A stretch of DNA of 64,000 bases from Sanguinoderma infundibulare. Its lineage: Eukaryota > Basidiomycota > Agaricomycetes > Polyporales > Polyporaceae. The position numbers were made by a program, and so were the translations under genes. The notes below the pieces were generated by a model. The model saw nothing but the letters and a program-made list of their open reading frames with translations. It was not told the DNA's origin and made no database searches. Positions 1 to 11,212 of the stretch are shown piece after piece. The DNA lies in the NCBI GenBank assembly GCA_032821775.1, contig JAVLRN010000001.1, positions 1,736,001 to 1,800,000 on the forward strand, given 5' to 3'. Positions within the stretch are counted from its first letter, which is position 1; each line of letters opens with the position of its first letter.

Positions 1-521
1 CTGGCGCCTGGCAGAGCTATTTTAAATCCGATCGGGCCGTGGGCGCGATGATCTGCAAGGTCGCGTGGACGATCGAGGGACAAGCCAATGAGGGGGCATA
101 ACTCTCCACTACGCCCACTCAGTACGCATATGTCTCGTCGTCTTCTGCCCTCTCCGAATCCAATCTACGGCTCCGGATAGTTGCAATCTGTGTGGTTTCT
201 CAAAGTGATCTGTGTCTCCAGTCTCTGTAAGTTCGGGGCTGCCCTCAGTCCAATTTCTGTCCAAAGCGCACGGTTGCCCTCACATCACAGCATGGTCGCA
301 ATCCATCATGTCGCACTTATTGATCCACATCACCCCGTCCCATATCCAACAGCACGGCCGACGCCCCCCCGCCATTGTCTGCCTACTTATTCTTTCCCGT
401 CCCCTCCTCTCCTCCCATATTCTTCCTTCTTCTTGCTGTCTTAGTACGCCTTTTCGTATTCCCTCCTTCTTCACCCTACTACTCTACTTCTTCCCTTCTT
501 CTCTTCCCTTTCTCTTTCATA
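1..521 (+). promoter_or_regulatory. Upstream region of the MAP kinase gene
   Basis: No gene is supported here. From about 395 to 520 the + strand is strongly pyrimidine-rich, with long C/T runs ending just before the ATG at 522, a common feature of filamentous-fungal core promoters and 5' leaders. The small open frames in this stretch are low-complexity by-products of the C/T tract. No convincing TATA box was seen. Confidence 0.45.
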
Positions 522-2685
522 ATGTCTCGCAAGGCCCAGAAGCCCCTCCCTCCCTTCCACGTCGGTGTGTCTTCTCCCGCAATCCGTCTGTCAACCACAA
601 TATTGATTGACATCCTTCCTTCAACCCTCTTCCATCTTCCCCGATAGGTGACGATTACAAGGTCCTCCATGGTCTCGGCGAGGGCGCCTACGGCACCGTC
701 GTCGCAGCCCTCCACAAGCCTACCAAAAGAGAGGTCGCTATCAAGAAGGTCCTCCCCTTCGAGCACACTCTCTTCTGCCTACGCACTCTCCGTGAGCTCA
801 AGCTCCTCAAGTTCTTCTCCGACTCTTGCGTCAATGAGAACGTTAGTTTTTTTTACCCCTCTCCTCTTCATCTCTCCACCAGTCCTAATCTCCTTCAACA
901 GATCATCTCCATCCTTGACATCGTCAAGCCCACATCTTACGACGACTTCAAGGAAATATACTGTCCGTCTCTTCTATTCTTCATACCACATCTCTTCTCC
1001 ATCGTGCTCAACCCTCCATCCCTTCCCCCATCCAGTCGTCCAGGAGCTCATGCAGACCGACCTCCACCGTGTCATCCGCACACAGCAGTTGACAGATGAT
1101 CACTGTCAGGTCAGTCCAGACTCCACCCACTCTCCGTCTCTACACACACACACAGCCCACTGACTAATCCCCTCCTTTCATTCTGCTCTCCTTTCCCCGC
1201 TTCTTTGTGCCTCTCTCTGCGCCTCTCTCATGTCTTGGATCTCAACATGTCATCTATCATCCTGCCGTCCTCCCCGACTTGCATTCCGCCGCGATCACGT
1301 CCCATTCGGACCAACAGTATTTCGTCTACCAGACTCTCCGCGCCTTGAAGACCATGCACAGCGCCGACATCGTCCACCGCGACCTCAAGCCCGCCAACCT
1401 CCTCCTGAATGCCAACTGCGACCTCAAGGTCTGCGACTTCGGCCTCGCCCGCTCCACCCGCTCCGCCAGCCCCGGCGGCAAGGAGGCCGGCCTCATGACC
1501 GAGTACGTCGCTACCCGTTGGTACCGCGCCCCGGAGATCATGCTCTCCTTCAAGATGTACACAAAAGCGATCGACGTCTGGGCTGTCGGCTGCATCCTCG
1601 CCGAGCTCCTCAACGGCCGCCCCCTCTTCCCTGGCCGCGACTACGGCCACCAACTCGACCTCATCCTCGACGTCATCGGCACGCCGACGCTCGAGGAGTT
1701 CTACGGCATCACCTCGCGCCGGTCCCGCGACTACATCCGCGCGTTGCCCATCCGCAAGCGCCGCCCCTTCTCGGCGCTGTTCCCCAAGGCGTCCTCCGAG
1801 GCGATCGACTTTTTGCAGAAGACACTGGTGAGTGCTCGGTCGGAGGTGTTCCTGTTTCGGCTCTGTTGTGCGCACAACAATTGGTCTGGTAGTCATGGCG
1901 GCGATCCGATGCGTGCCTTGTGCTGCTCTGCGGATCTTGGCACATCGCGTTCCAAGTTCATCCCTGACGTTCCCAACTGCTGAATCTTGCCTAGCCCTGC
2001 CTTGCGGTGACATGTCCGCATCTTCCATTGGATGTTGGTCATGATAGTGGCACATATCTATCTTCACCGCACCTCGACAGCCTATGCGTTATCACGCCTT
2101 CCAACAACCGCGCTCAGACCTCCGTTGCAATCCTGATAGGTCCCCTTGAACCCATCGCTAATCCGGTTCTTTTCGCGCAGACGTTTGATCCGAAGAAGAG
2201 GCTCACCGTCGACCAAGCGCTCGACCACCCATACCTCAGCGCATACGTAAGTTTTCTCCCATCTGTGCATCATCCCTTTCTTGCCAGCCCGAGTCTCATC
2301 ATACCGCCCATTTCCCATGCACGCCTGTCTTTCGCTGCTGCGCCCGGCTCGAACATTCCTGCCTGCTTCTATTGCCTGACCTCACCGCTCGCCGTGATTC
2401 CCCTGGACGCCGCCGGGACTGCAATTTTTTGGATGCCGGGGGACGTAATCGCCCTTGCAGCACGACCCCGACGACGAACCGGCCGTATCCTCGCTCGACC
2501 CGGAGTACTTCGAGTTCGATTGTAAGCATTCCCACTGCCCCATTCCCCCAAGATCTTCCCATGATCAAAGAGCCTCGTGTCCTCACTGACGTAACCTTCT
2601 CGCTATTGCAGACCAAGAACCAAGTAAAGACGAGCTCAAGAAGCTCCTCTACGACGAGGTCATGTCCTTCCAATCGCTCATCTAG
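522..2685 (+). CDS. KSS1: Fus3/Kss1-type (pheromone/filamentation) MAP kinase
   Basis: Serine/threonine MAP kinase of the Fus3/Kss1 branch (Kpp2/Ubc3 and Cpk1 in other basidiomycetes), expected to relay pheromone and morphogenesis signals to nuclear factors. Eight exons join to 360 residues: 522-564, 648-841, 902-962, 1036-1109, 1318-1827, 2181-2246, 2461-2521, 2612-2685. Visible motifs in order are the glycine loop GEGAYGTV, the VAIKKV lysine, catalytic HRDLKPAN, DFG, activation loop TEY followed by VATRWYRAPE, and the insert FPGRDYGHQLDLILDVIGTP. The segment SRRSRDYIRALP and the C-terminal DELKKLLYDEVM separate it from the Slt2 and Hog1 branches (Hog1 would have TGY). The length is usual for the family. 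Three introns (208, 353 and 214 nt) are far longer than the 50-90 nt typical of this window. Class assignment is firm; the exact biological role is inferred from the family. Confidence 0.95.
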
Positions 2686-3583
2686 GCTTTGCGGGCACCT
2701 CTTATGACCGGTACTTTGCATGGCCAAGGCTGGCTTGGATCGCACAACCAGCCTCATGCCTGCACCGTGCTTTTCACGTTTCCTTGGTTTTTGTTTTTAC
2801 ACTTATACCTCGGTATACATACCCGTGCTCGTCCCATCTTTGCACGCATTCTCGGGCCGTGTCTGTCGCATGGCTTGCAACTCGCTACGCAACTCACTTA
2901 TATTATATTGCATATTTATGGAGGGAGTAATAAACGTACAAGAAGTTTTCGTCTTCTTCTCTCTGCACGTATGCCTGCTGTAACGACCATGTGCGTGCAG
3001 TAACGTTTTGGGGTACGTAAAGTTATACGAGCTGCGCGGATTCGAAAGCGGAGCCCCTTCGACGCCGGCACGGATGTCTACTACGGAGACGGAGACATGC
3101 GAAGTGCGAGCGGTGGGAGTGCTACTATGTATGATAGCATTCGAGGTCACGGAACAGGCAAATAGGCTGAGGTGAAAAGAGTGGCGTGTGCGGATTAGTG
3201 AGCATGACGAGATATGATGGTATGTAGCTACAAACACAACTTTAACTTTCGTACAGATACGTAAAAATTCGTGAGCGTCCGTCTGTCCAAGTGGGGCACG
3301 AGGCGGCGAAGAAAAGCATCAAGCTAGCTCGGGCTGAAGGGTGTGGGTGTGAGAGGGGGCCAAGAAGGGGAAGGACGGCAGGGGATCGCAAGCGGGCGAA
3401 CAATGCAACTCTGCGAGTACGCCCCCAGCGACGATTCGTGAGCGAGGAGAGAGAGAGGGGGAGGGGGGTATCGCAAAACGTTGAAAAGATAATAACAATA
3501 GCCACCAAGAGCCCCGTCGCCCGAAGGACAGTTCAATCATCAATCGATGCAATTTGGGATACAGCCTCTCATCTTAATCACGC
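2686..3583. other. Convergent 3' intergenic region
   Basis: About 900 bp between the stops of the MAP kinase (+) and the SAP protein gene (-). It should hold both 3' untranslated regions. An AATAAA hexamer at 2929-2934, about 245 nt after the kinase stop, is a plausible poly(A) signal. Around 3440-3475 there is a short GA/G-rich purine run. The open frames here have no family features and I call no gene. Confidence 0.5.
2929..2934 (+). terminator. Putative poly(A) signal of the MAP kinase gene
   Basis: Canonical AATAAA hexamer 244 nt downstream of the MAP kinase stop codon on the same strand. Fungal poly(A) signals are loose, so this is position and sequence only. Confidence 0.3.
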
Positions 3584-6031
3584 TCACGACCGCCGCGTCA
3601 GTCCCGCCCAGAACCCGGAGGCGACGCCCTCGACGCCGAAGTCCCCGAACCGCGTGTCGCTTTCGAGCTCGGTGCCGTACATCGTCCGCTTCATCGGCGC
3701 GCCCGGCGGGTCGGGCGGGAGGGGGATCCTCCCGGTCATGCCGAGCTGGAGCCCGATCTCGGTGCTGGACACCACGCGCCGCGATAAGAGCGAGGCCATC
3801 AGGTCCGAGTTGTCGGCCATCGTCACGCTGGGGATGCTCGGCCCTTCCTGCGGCGGCTCGGGCAGGGAGGACGGCATAGGACCGGCCATGAGCGCGTTCG
3901 CTTCTCCCGCACCGCTGGTTCCCGACGCAGCGCCAGGAATGGTGGGGTGCAAGCGCGAAGTCGAAGGTCCTGACGACGCGGCGCTTCGACTCTCCGGTCT
4001 TGGGACGGCTGACTGCGGGCGGGAAGGCGGCTGTGGCTCGGCGGCCGACGCTTGGGAAGGGGTAGGGCGTCGTAGCGGCTGGAACAGGTCGTTCCGTTCT
4101 ATCCGCCCGCCCGCCCGTTCCACGAAACCTCCGGACGGTGCAGAGGGGGAAGGCGAGGTGGGGGCCTCGGGGTACGTAAAAGGAGGCAGGCTCATGTCAA
4201 ACGGCGTGGACGTCAACGGTTCAAACAGGGTTGGGTTGAAGTCGAAGTTGAAGTTCGGGTGGATTGTCGCGTTCTCGTCGGCCCCAGGCGGACGAGGGAT
4301 CGCTCCTCGCGCATTTGGAGGTGTGATTTGCCCAGAACCGGCGTCGAAAGGAAAGAGGTCGGATAAATGCGTCGTGGGGGGTGGTGGGTCGATGTACGTT
4401 TCCGGTGGTTCTTCTGGCCCCTGGAATATTGTGAACGTTGGGCGAGGCGCAGGCTGACCTTCCCTGCTTCCCGTCTCCCCTTCCACACCACTGCCGGGAT
4501 TCGAAGATGACCCAGACCGAACTTGCTGGGATTCATCACGATTAGTGCGTTTACGGCGTTTCCGTGATGGCCTAGCAGCCCGTTTGTCTCGCTCCTCATG
4601 ATTGTGATTGTCCTGGCCTGCTTCGACCATGTCCGTTGACTCGTTCGAGTCTCGTTGACGCTTGCCGAGTAACGACTGAGCGGGTCCTGGGGGAGGCTGC
4701 ATTGGAGTCGTGCTTGATGTAGCGTGAGACGCTTCGCCCCCTCCCACGACGGTGTGAGTGCCGTCCTCGTCTCTGCGACAAATGTTATATTACCGAGAAA
4801 CATCTAGCACAGTCACTGTATGTATACGTACGATGCTCGAGCCTTCCCCAAGCTCTTCTCAGATGGCATCGGTACAACGCCGGCTGTCGCCTGCGTGAGG
4901 AATGACACCATCTCCCTCAGTTGTTGGACCTCCTCAAGCAGCTGTGGGACTAGAGCAGCCTGTGGCCGTAGCAACTCCACTTCTGACTGGAGTAAGCGCA
5001 CTTGGGTAGTCAGTGCGTCCAAGTTAGCGACCAGAGTTGGTTGTTGTTGCAACTCGCCCTGCAGGAGCTGAATTTGTGTCTGAAGGGGTGCAACCTAAAA
5101 TGATCGATCAATTTAAGCCTCCGGGAACTGTAGATCGGTAGGACTATACCAAGTTCGTGATGTACGTCCTCAACTGTTCAGACATGTCTGCTGGAGGCAT
5201 AGGGAGCACGTGGAATTGTGCGAGAGGGTCTGGCATGGAAATAGGTTGAGACAGGATGGGAATTGCAAGCGGCTCAGGAGGTGGTAGTTCATGAATCGTG
5301 CCCGATGGTCCAGCCTGGGGCGCTAGGGCAGGGTGAGCGGCAGACCTAATCGCAAGACACTCGACTTACTATCGTCCTGCATTGGGTCGGGTTCTAAGAC
5401 AAGACGAGATGAGTGAGCGACTAAAGTCGTCGGAAGGTGTGGGAAGTATACCTTCTTCCTCTTGAATAGCCGCTTCCGTCGGCTTCATGCTCTTACTCCC
5501 TTTAACCCGCTTCCCCTTCTGTGAGAGGGTCGTGGAACGGGTTACGTTGCGCGCGCCGCTTCCACCGGCGGCCGTCGGTCTGCCAACACCAAGCTTGTAC
5601 TGGGAATATTTGGCCCTCCTTGTGCGCGGTGGTAATACGGGAACAACGTCGGGTTCTGAGGAGGGCATGGAAGGGAGACTGCTGCGCGGGTTGGCTGTGG
5701 TTGCGTTGTCTTCTTCGTCCGTATCGTGAATTATGACCGACGACGACGACGCGCCGCGCAGCCGCGAGGCCACAGATGAGCGAGAAGCCATTCTTGTCGA
5801 CGGGGCGCGCTGGGGAGCAGGGGGGGTTGGACGAGGCGCGCCTTGGGTGGTATCGACGAGAAGATCAATGAGAGCATCTGTCTTGAGGTTAGCCTTGATG
5901 CCATAGTCCTGGAGACTGGGGTGAGTGTAAGAACTCATTGCGTACGGGCTGGGGGGACGCACTTTGCATATTCTCTGGAGATCTGCGCGTTTCATGGATT
6001 TGAGGGTCTCGCGATCCATGGGGACGGGCAT
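3584..6031 (-). CDS. SAP-motif, coiled-coil nuclear protein of unknown function
   Basis: Six exons by my model: 6031-5963, 5908-5452, 5393-5370, 5322-5150, 5094-4832, 4772-3584; all phases agree. The N-terminus (residues about 5-45) reads as a SAP-like helix-hinge-helix, with LKSMKRADLQRICK joined by splicing to DYGIKANLKTDALIDLLVDT. SAP motifs usually bind AT-rich DNA or RNA. A long disordered stretch with basic patches follows, then a leucine/glutamine heptad region (around ALTTQVRLLQSEVELLRPQ) that should form a coiled coil, then a disordered C-terminal half with two basic NLS-like clusters (GKRQRD and RPSRKRRKRT). Exon 3 is only 24 nt; reading through its flanking introns gives stops. It is divergent to the lactate dehydrogenase gene, 593 bp away. 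The start could also be the ATG four codons downstream (6019). A nuclear chromatin or RNA role is inferred from SAP plus NLS only. Confidence 0.75.
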
Positions 6032-6624
6032 TGTGGGCGGAGAGGCCAGATGCCCTGCGAGACCGATGCGAACACTGTCGAGGAAGCGGGGAAGACGTGC
6101 GAGGTGAGGACGGAGTGGTTGGAGGCGACGTTCAACCGACCGAGCCAAACAACGCCCAAACAACGCGAATGGCCCCGTCACATGACCCCCGCCTTCCGGG
6201 CGCCTGCGTGTGCTGTGGGTGTTCGTCGGGCGCTCGCCGGTGGGCCATTCCCGTGCAGCGTGTTTGTCGGATCCCATCTCAGCCCTCCGCGCGCGCGGAG
6301 GCATTCCCTGGTCCATCCTCGACCCTTTTCGCCTTCATTCTGCAAAAGCAACTAGCATCAGTGTTTCGGCGCCCCGATGGCCTAGCAGACTTGCCGAAAG
6401 TGGACCGCACCGTCGGTCCGGAGACCCGGAGGACGCAGATGCGCTTGCTGCACTCGACAGTGAGCGACCGATGGATAGGAACGGGCTATCACCTGAGGGA
6501 GTCGTCTAAGGCGTCCCATGCCTCGCCCCTTCGAGTATATAACGCCTCACATTCTCATGCACATCCCCTGGCCTGTAGCCGCTCCCAGTCCTGCTTATCC
6601 GCTTACCGTCTGCCGAAAACCCTC
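6032..6624. promoter_or_regulatory. Divergent promoter: SAP protein / lactate dehydrogenase
   Basis: A 593-bp spacer between two outward-facing start codons, so it should carry both promoters. The side facing the dehydrogenase has a TATATAA box at 6536-6542. The open frames covering this stretch on the + strand have no family features. Confidence 0.6.
6536..6542 (+). promoter_or_regulatory. TATA box upstream of the CYB2-like gene
   Basis: TATATAA, 83 nt before the ATG at 6625. The spacing fits a short 5' leader and supports that ATG as the true start, with no upstream coding exon. Confidence 0.55.
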
Positions 6625-8707
6625 ATGCCCCGGGCTTACTCCCTCGACGAGGTGTCGAAGCACAGTTCCTCCAGGTGCGCGCCACGTTTGCTGTTAGATC
6701 TCCTAGGACATGCTCATTGATATGTCACAGTTCTTGTTGGGTTATCATCAGCAACAAGGTCTACGATGTCACCGACTTCCTCCCGGTATGGTCTTTGCTC
6801 CAAACCCACTGTCATTGCGGCGGATGCTCACAGTGCAACGGCGCAGGATCATCCAGGAGGTGCAAAGATCATCCTCAAGTATGCAGGAAAGGACGCCACA
6901 TCTGCATACGAGCCGATACATCCCCCAGACGCCCTAGACAAGAACTTGCCTCCGGAGAAGCATCTTGGCGAGCTCAACAGTGCCGCTGCCAGTGCAGTCA
7001 AGGAAGCCGTGGAGAACCGGAAGAAGACAAAGGACGAGCTGCGCGTAGAGGCTGCCCATAAAGCCAAGCCGCCACTGAGTAGGATGTTGAGTCTGTGGGA
7101 CATCGAGGTACGTGCCTGTCGGGATCTGCACAGCTCTCTGGTTCATCTCCCATCCCGTATGGTTAGGACGTCGCGCACAAAGTCCTTTCACACAAAGCAT
7201 GGGCATATTACTCGTCAGCCGCCGACGAGGAGCTTAGTACGCGCATCTTGTTCTTCTCTGCACATTTGCCGTCCCTGACCGCAGGTCTAGCCAACCAAGA
7301 GAACATACGCGCATTCTCCCGGATCTTCTTCCACGCACGCGTGATGAGACCAGTATCACAGTGTGACCCCTCGACCACCATCCTCGGTTTCAATTCGTCA
7401 ATACCCGTCTTCGTCAGCGGCGCCGCTCTCGCGCGGTTGGGGCATCCTCTCGGTATATACCATCATTCATCTTCAATCTGTCATATTCATCTCCGCCTCC
7501 CACAGGCGAGGCCAACATCACCCGTGGCGCCGCGCGCGCCGGCATCATCCAGATGGTCTCCTCCAATGCGTCCCTCTCCTACGCCCAGATCGCCGCCGCG
7601 CGACTCACCCCCGACCAGCCGCTCTTCTTTCAGCTCTACAAGCACAGCGACGACAAGGTCGCCGAGCAGCGCGTGCGCGAGGTCGTCGCCCTCGGCTACA
7701 ACGCCATCTTCCTCACCGTCGACGCGATCGTCGCCGGCAACCGCGAGCGCGACATCCGCGCGCCATTCGAGCTCGAGGCGCAGGAGCGTGATCTCGAGGG
7801 CGCGGACGTGGACCAGGCGGACAAGCCGGCGAAAGACGACGCGAACCTGCTGGGGACGGCGGGTGCGTTGATCTCGAATGATGACATCGACATGACTTGG
7901 GAGAGGACGATCCCGTGGCTGAGGTCGCTCACGAACTTGCCCATCGTCATCAAGGGAATCCAGTGCGTCGAGGTGTGTTGTTCATTTACTCGATGTCAGA
8001 AGGAATGCCTGAAGAGGACATCTAGGACGCTGTCCTTGCTGCAGAAGCTGGCTGTGACGGCATATTGATCTCCAACCATGGCGGTCGACAACTGGAATAG
8101 TGAGGTCTTCAACAACATTGCCTAGACAGTTGTTCCTGACCACAGTTCGTCAGCTCGTTGCCTTGCATTGACGTTCTTTACCGACTTCGCAAGCAGCGGC
8201 CAAATGTCTTCGACAAGTTGGAAGGTCAGTCGGGCTGTGGGATTAACTTTGAGATAGTACTGATCAGTTTTGTTTGTTTTATATAGTTTACATCGATGGT
8301 GGTGTTCGTAGAGGCACAGGTTAGTTGGCAACGCAGTCTTTTCCTTTTAGGCCAAATTGCTGACGCATCACGGCCAGATGTTCTGAAGGCGCTTTGCTTG
8401 GGTGCGAAGGCGGTGGGTATGGGTAGGCCCTTCCTGTATGCGCAGAGCGTGAGTGTTCCATCACTGTAGCCTGAAGCTGTCGCTCAGTACATGTTCCACA
8501 GGCCTATGGCGAGGAGGGTGTCGTCAAGGCGGTCGAGATTCTCCAGCGTGAAATTGTCAGGGGCATGCGGCTCCTCGGTGCGAGCAAAGTACAAGACCTC
8601 GTACCAGAGATGGTGAGTTCCTTGCTGCTTTGTCACAGGGACATTGCGCTCATGGGTCGGAACAGGTTGAGCAGGTCAACTGGCAACCATTCATGTCCAA
8701 GTTGTAA
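6625..8707 (+). CDS. CYB2: Cytochrome b5-fused FMN L-lactate dehydrogenase (flavocytochrome b2 type)
   Basis: Oxidises L-lactate (or a related 2-hydroxy acid) to the keto acid, passing electrons from FMN to a fused b5 haem and then to cytochrome c. Twelve exons give 490 residues. Residues about 1-95 are the cytochrome b5 domain: CWVIISNKVYDVTDFL, axial histidine in DHPGG, second axial histidine in YEPIHPPD. The FMN TIM barrel keeps the family catalytic residues: tyrosine in AWAYYSSAADEE, tyrosine in FFQLYKHSDD, aspartate in FLTVDAIVAG, lysine in IVIKGIQ, histidine and arginine in SNHGGRQLEY, and the phosphate loop VYIDGGVRRGTDVLKAL. The C-terminus is QVNWQPFMSKL. Exon 8 uses the acceptor at 8152-8153; the nearer one (8144-8145) breaks the frame. 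The protein begins directly at the b5 domain, so the mitochondrial presequence of yeast Cyb2 is missing and a cytosolic location is possible. Confidence 0.93.
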
Positions 8708-9401
8708 TCGACTGTACGCCGTTACAGTCGTCTTGGTTTAACCTTAAGCTACGTTTAAGTAGCGTCATGTTGTTCAATGTACACCCCTAGCCTCAAACTA
8801 CGCAATCTTAACATGCCAAGCATTTCCACGCTTGCTGCCAAAAGGCAGAATATCATTCCTGAGGCTTGGGGGTATGGTAAGGTCGACATCCTAGCGCCAA
8901 ACGCACATCTCCACGTTGAGTTCCGAATAATCGAATAAAAGAACGTTGTGATGAACAGTTAGTTAAGGGGTCAGTTCGATGAGTCAATCCTGGGAAGGCC
9001 CTAATTAATGGTCGTGTGCAGGCACTCTGGTCCAAGCGCCTCCATGTTACCAGGAAATATATATGTAGGACTCCACTGCAACCTCTTGAATGGCATTCTT
9101 CTAACAGCTCGTGGAGTCAGTCTCGGAACACTTCCTAAGGCTATAAGTAGGATGATGCGTTGAATTACCCTTCGGAAAGCGCCATAAAGGATAATACTTG
9201 ACGGAACGGGGCCTCGACATATGGCAGAGCGATTTCGTGGCGTATAGGAGCAACTCGACACGAGGTTGATACCACATATAGTACGACAATGAACTAAAAA
9301 GATCTTTCCCTAGAAAAAAAACAGGTGGTTTAATATAGCCCAGATCACGATGGTGACACTAACGGAACCAAACCGCTAACCCCGCAAATGCTACATTTTG
9401 G
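8708..9401. other. Convergent 3' intergenic region
   Basis: About 690 bp between the stops of the lactate dehydrogenase (+) and the GAR transformylase (-). AATAAA at 8934-8939 lies 227 nt after the dehydrogenase stop and may be its poly(A) signal. I see no gene or repeat here. Confidence 0.5.
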
Positions 9402-10209
9402 CTATGATACAGACTGGCACAGACGTTACGTTAGTTAGCCCCTTTGCAACGGTGAAGCACGTTTACCTCGATCGGTGCTACTTCGTCCAAAACCTTTGCA
9501 GTCGCCTCCACGATAATCTTCCACTCGGTCTGGTGGAGCCGCTCCTCGAAAGTCTCGATAGGCTCTCCTGGCAGGATGTCCACCTCCGTTACGAGCACCG
9601 GCTCTCCCCGATCGACCTCTTTCACTACCCTGTGTACCATCGCACCAGACGTTTTGATCTCTCCCTTTTGAAACGCTTCATACGCTCGTTCGATGGCATG
9701 CGCGCCGTCGAACGCACCGGGCAAGGCGGGATGCAGATTGATCACAGGGATCGGCTTCTGCACCCGCTCCTCGCCTTCGTACGGGTGATCGCCGTTGACG
9801 ATGTCCAGAAAGCCGTCGCCCATGATGTGCATCCAGCCCGCGAGGACGACGAGATCCGGCCGCGCTTTGGCCACGATTCGGGCGACTTCGCGGTCGTAGT
9901 CGTCTCGTGTCTTGCCCGGGTTCCCTTTTAGGTAGGGCTGGAGACCGAGATATGCGGTCGCGATGGGAGGGTCTGCGTCTGCGGCGCGAACGAGACCGTA
10001 GGCCGCTTTCCTATTGGAAAGGACGAGGGTGATGGTGGTGGATGGAAGGGCGGGGGTGTTTTGAGCATCGATCAGGGCTTGCAGGTTCGTGCCTGAGGAG
10101 GAATATCAGGTGTGTAGCCATACAAGCGATGTGATAGACGTATACCTGACCCTGATATGAGCACAACGACGCGTCTTTCGCGTTCTTGTGAAGCTGGTGC
10201 GTCAGCCAT
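9402..10209 (-). CDS. ADE8: Phosphoribosylglycinamide formyltransferase (GAR transformylase)
   Basis: Third step of de novo purine synthesis: transfers a formyl group from 10-formyl-tetrahydrofolate to glycinamide ribonucleotide. The N-terminal strand and phosphate loop VVVLISGSGTNLQALIDA is created by removing the intron 10093-10145. Catalytic motifs follow: LVVLAGWMHIM, INLHPALPG (catalytic Asn and His), the AFDGAHAIERAYEA helix, SGAMVHRVVKEVDRGEPV (catalytic Asp in VDRG), and the C-terminal helix HQTEWKIIVEATAKVLDEV. It is a stand-alone PurN-type enzyme as in ascomycetes, not the animal trifunctional fusion. I favour a final intron 9414-9466 (GTAAAC donor, CTAAC branch, CAG acceptor), ending the protein ..PIESVS at 9402 (233 aa). 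Without it the frame reads on to a stop ending at 9431 (241 aa). The start ATG at 10209 sits just before the first beta strand. Confidence 0.95.
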
Positions 10210-11212
10210 GGGAGCTGGTACGCTGGAAACCCTAGGTCACGGTGGCAGCAAACGCGATGCCGAATCGGGGAAGCGTGTGATGAGGTTAGGGTATGCAAAC
10301 CAATGTTAAGCGCCAGTCGTCGTCCAACCCCATCCTTTCATTGCACCCGTGCTGCTATGTTCCAGTCTGCTGCATTCCAGTCTTGTTACAGTGGAAGGCG
10401 ACATGATGGCGTGTGAGAAGACATCTCAGGTTTGCAACACTGGGATCAGTGTAGCAGCCCCACTGACACAGGCCGAGGGGTACTCGGACCCATCAGGCTG
10501 AGCAGGATGGGATTTTGTATCAGGGTGATGATTGGCCGAATGGTCGTCGAATGACGCGCGGAGGCTGATGCTATGGTTTGTTTGATTGCCGCAGTGTTCG
10601 TGTGAGTGCAAGCTACTGCAAGTTGAACAGTGGTTTTAGGAATTCTACCGTCGACGATTAGTCTTATCCTGCAGAGACCTATTCGTTTGGAAGCCTTTGT
10701 AGTCATGGGAGTAGCCTATCCAGACAACCGCTAAACGGGGCTCGAGCGGTCGCGGAGCGGGGGACAGAAAGAGACAGGACGTGTCAGATCAGAAGGGCGG
10801 GCGATTGGCGCGCGGAGACGAGGAAAGGAACAGGGGGAAGACGGTGGAAGACGTCCATCTGCTCGTCGCCAAGGGAGAACCACGCCGGGTCCCGCCTTCT
10901 TAGACACGGCGCCACATGCAGCCAACCTCTTCAACCCGCTCCTCGAGGTTCTTGCTCCCTCCTTGACCGCCGTGCCGCGTCAAGTCCTCCTGTAGGGTGC
11001 TTTCCATACAGGACCGGGTCCATTTCTTCTGGGATTGCACCCCCACTGGTTCTCGTAGCGCTTCTCAGCCGGACTGACATCGACGCTACGGGCGTACGTT
11101 GACCAGCTGGCTTTCTAACTTATTCCTTTCGTTTTGTGCTGTCGCCACATTCCTTGGACTCTCCCATTCCTTGCTTAGGCGACCAATATCTGCCGTCTTT
11201 CCATTAACCACC
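10210..11212. promoter_or_regulatory. Divergent promoter region: ADE8 / seven-helix protein
   Basis: A 1.0-kb spacer between outward-facing start codons. It is C/T-rich on the + strand near 10940-11200. I saw no clear TATA box or purine-pathway element, and the small frames on either strand lack family features. Confidence 0.5.

Noticed and set aside
1228..2067. 279-codon - strand open frame across the MAP kinase
   Set aside because: It is antisense to a kinase exon and an intron, has repetitive Ala/Glu/Val composition, and no domain.
3291..4457. 388-codon + strand open frame
   Set aside because: It lies antisense to the last exon of the SAP/coiled-coil gene, with no start context, intron or domain; the long frame is a by-product of biased codon use on the other strand.
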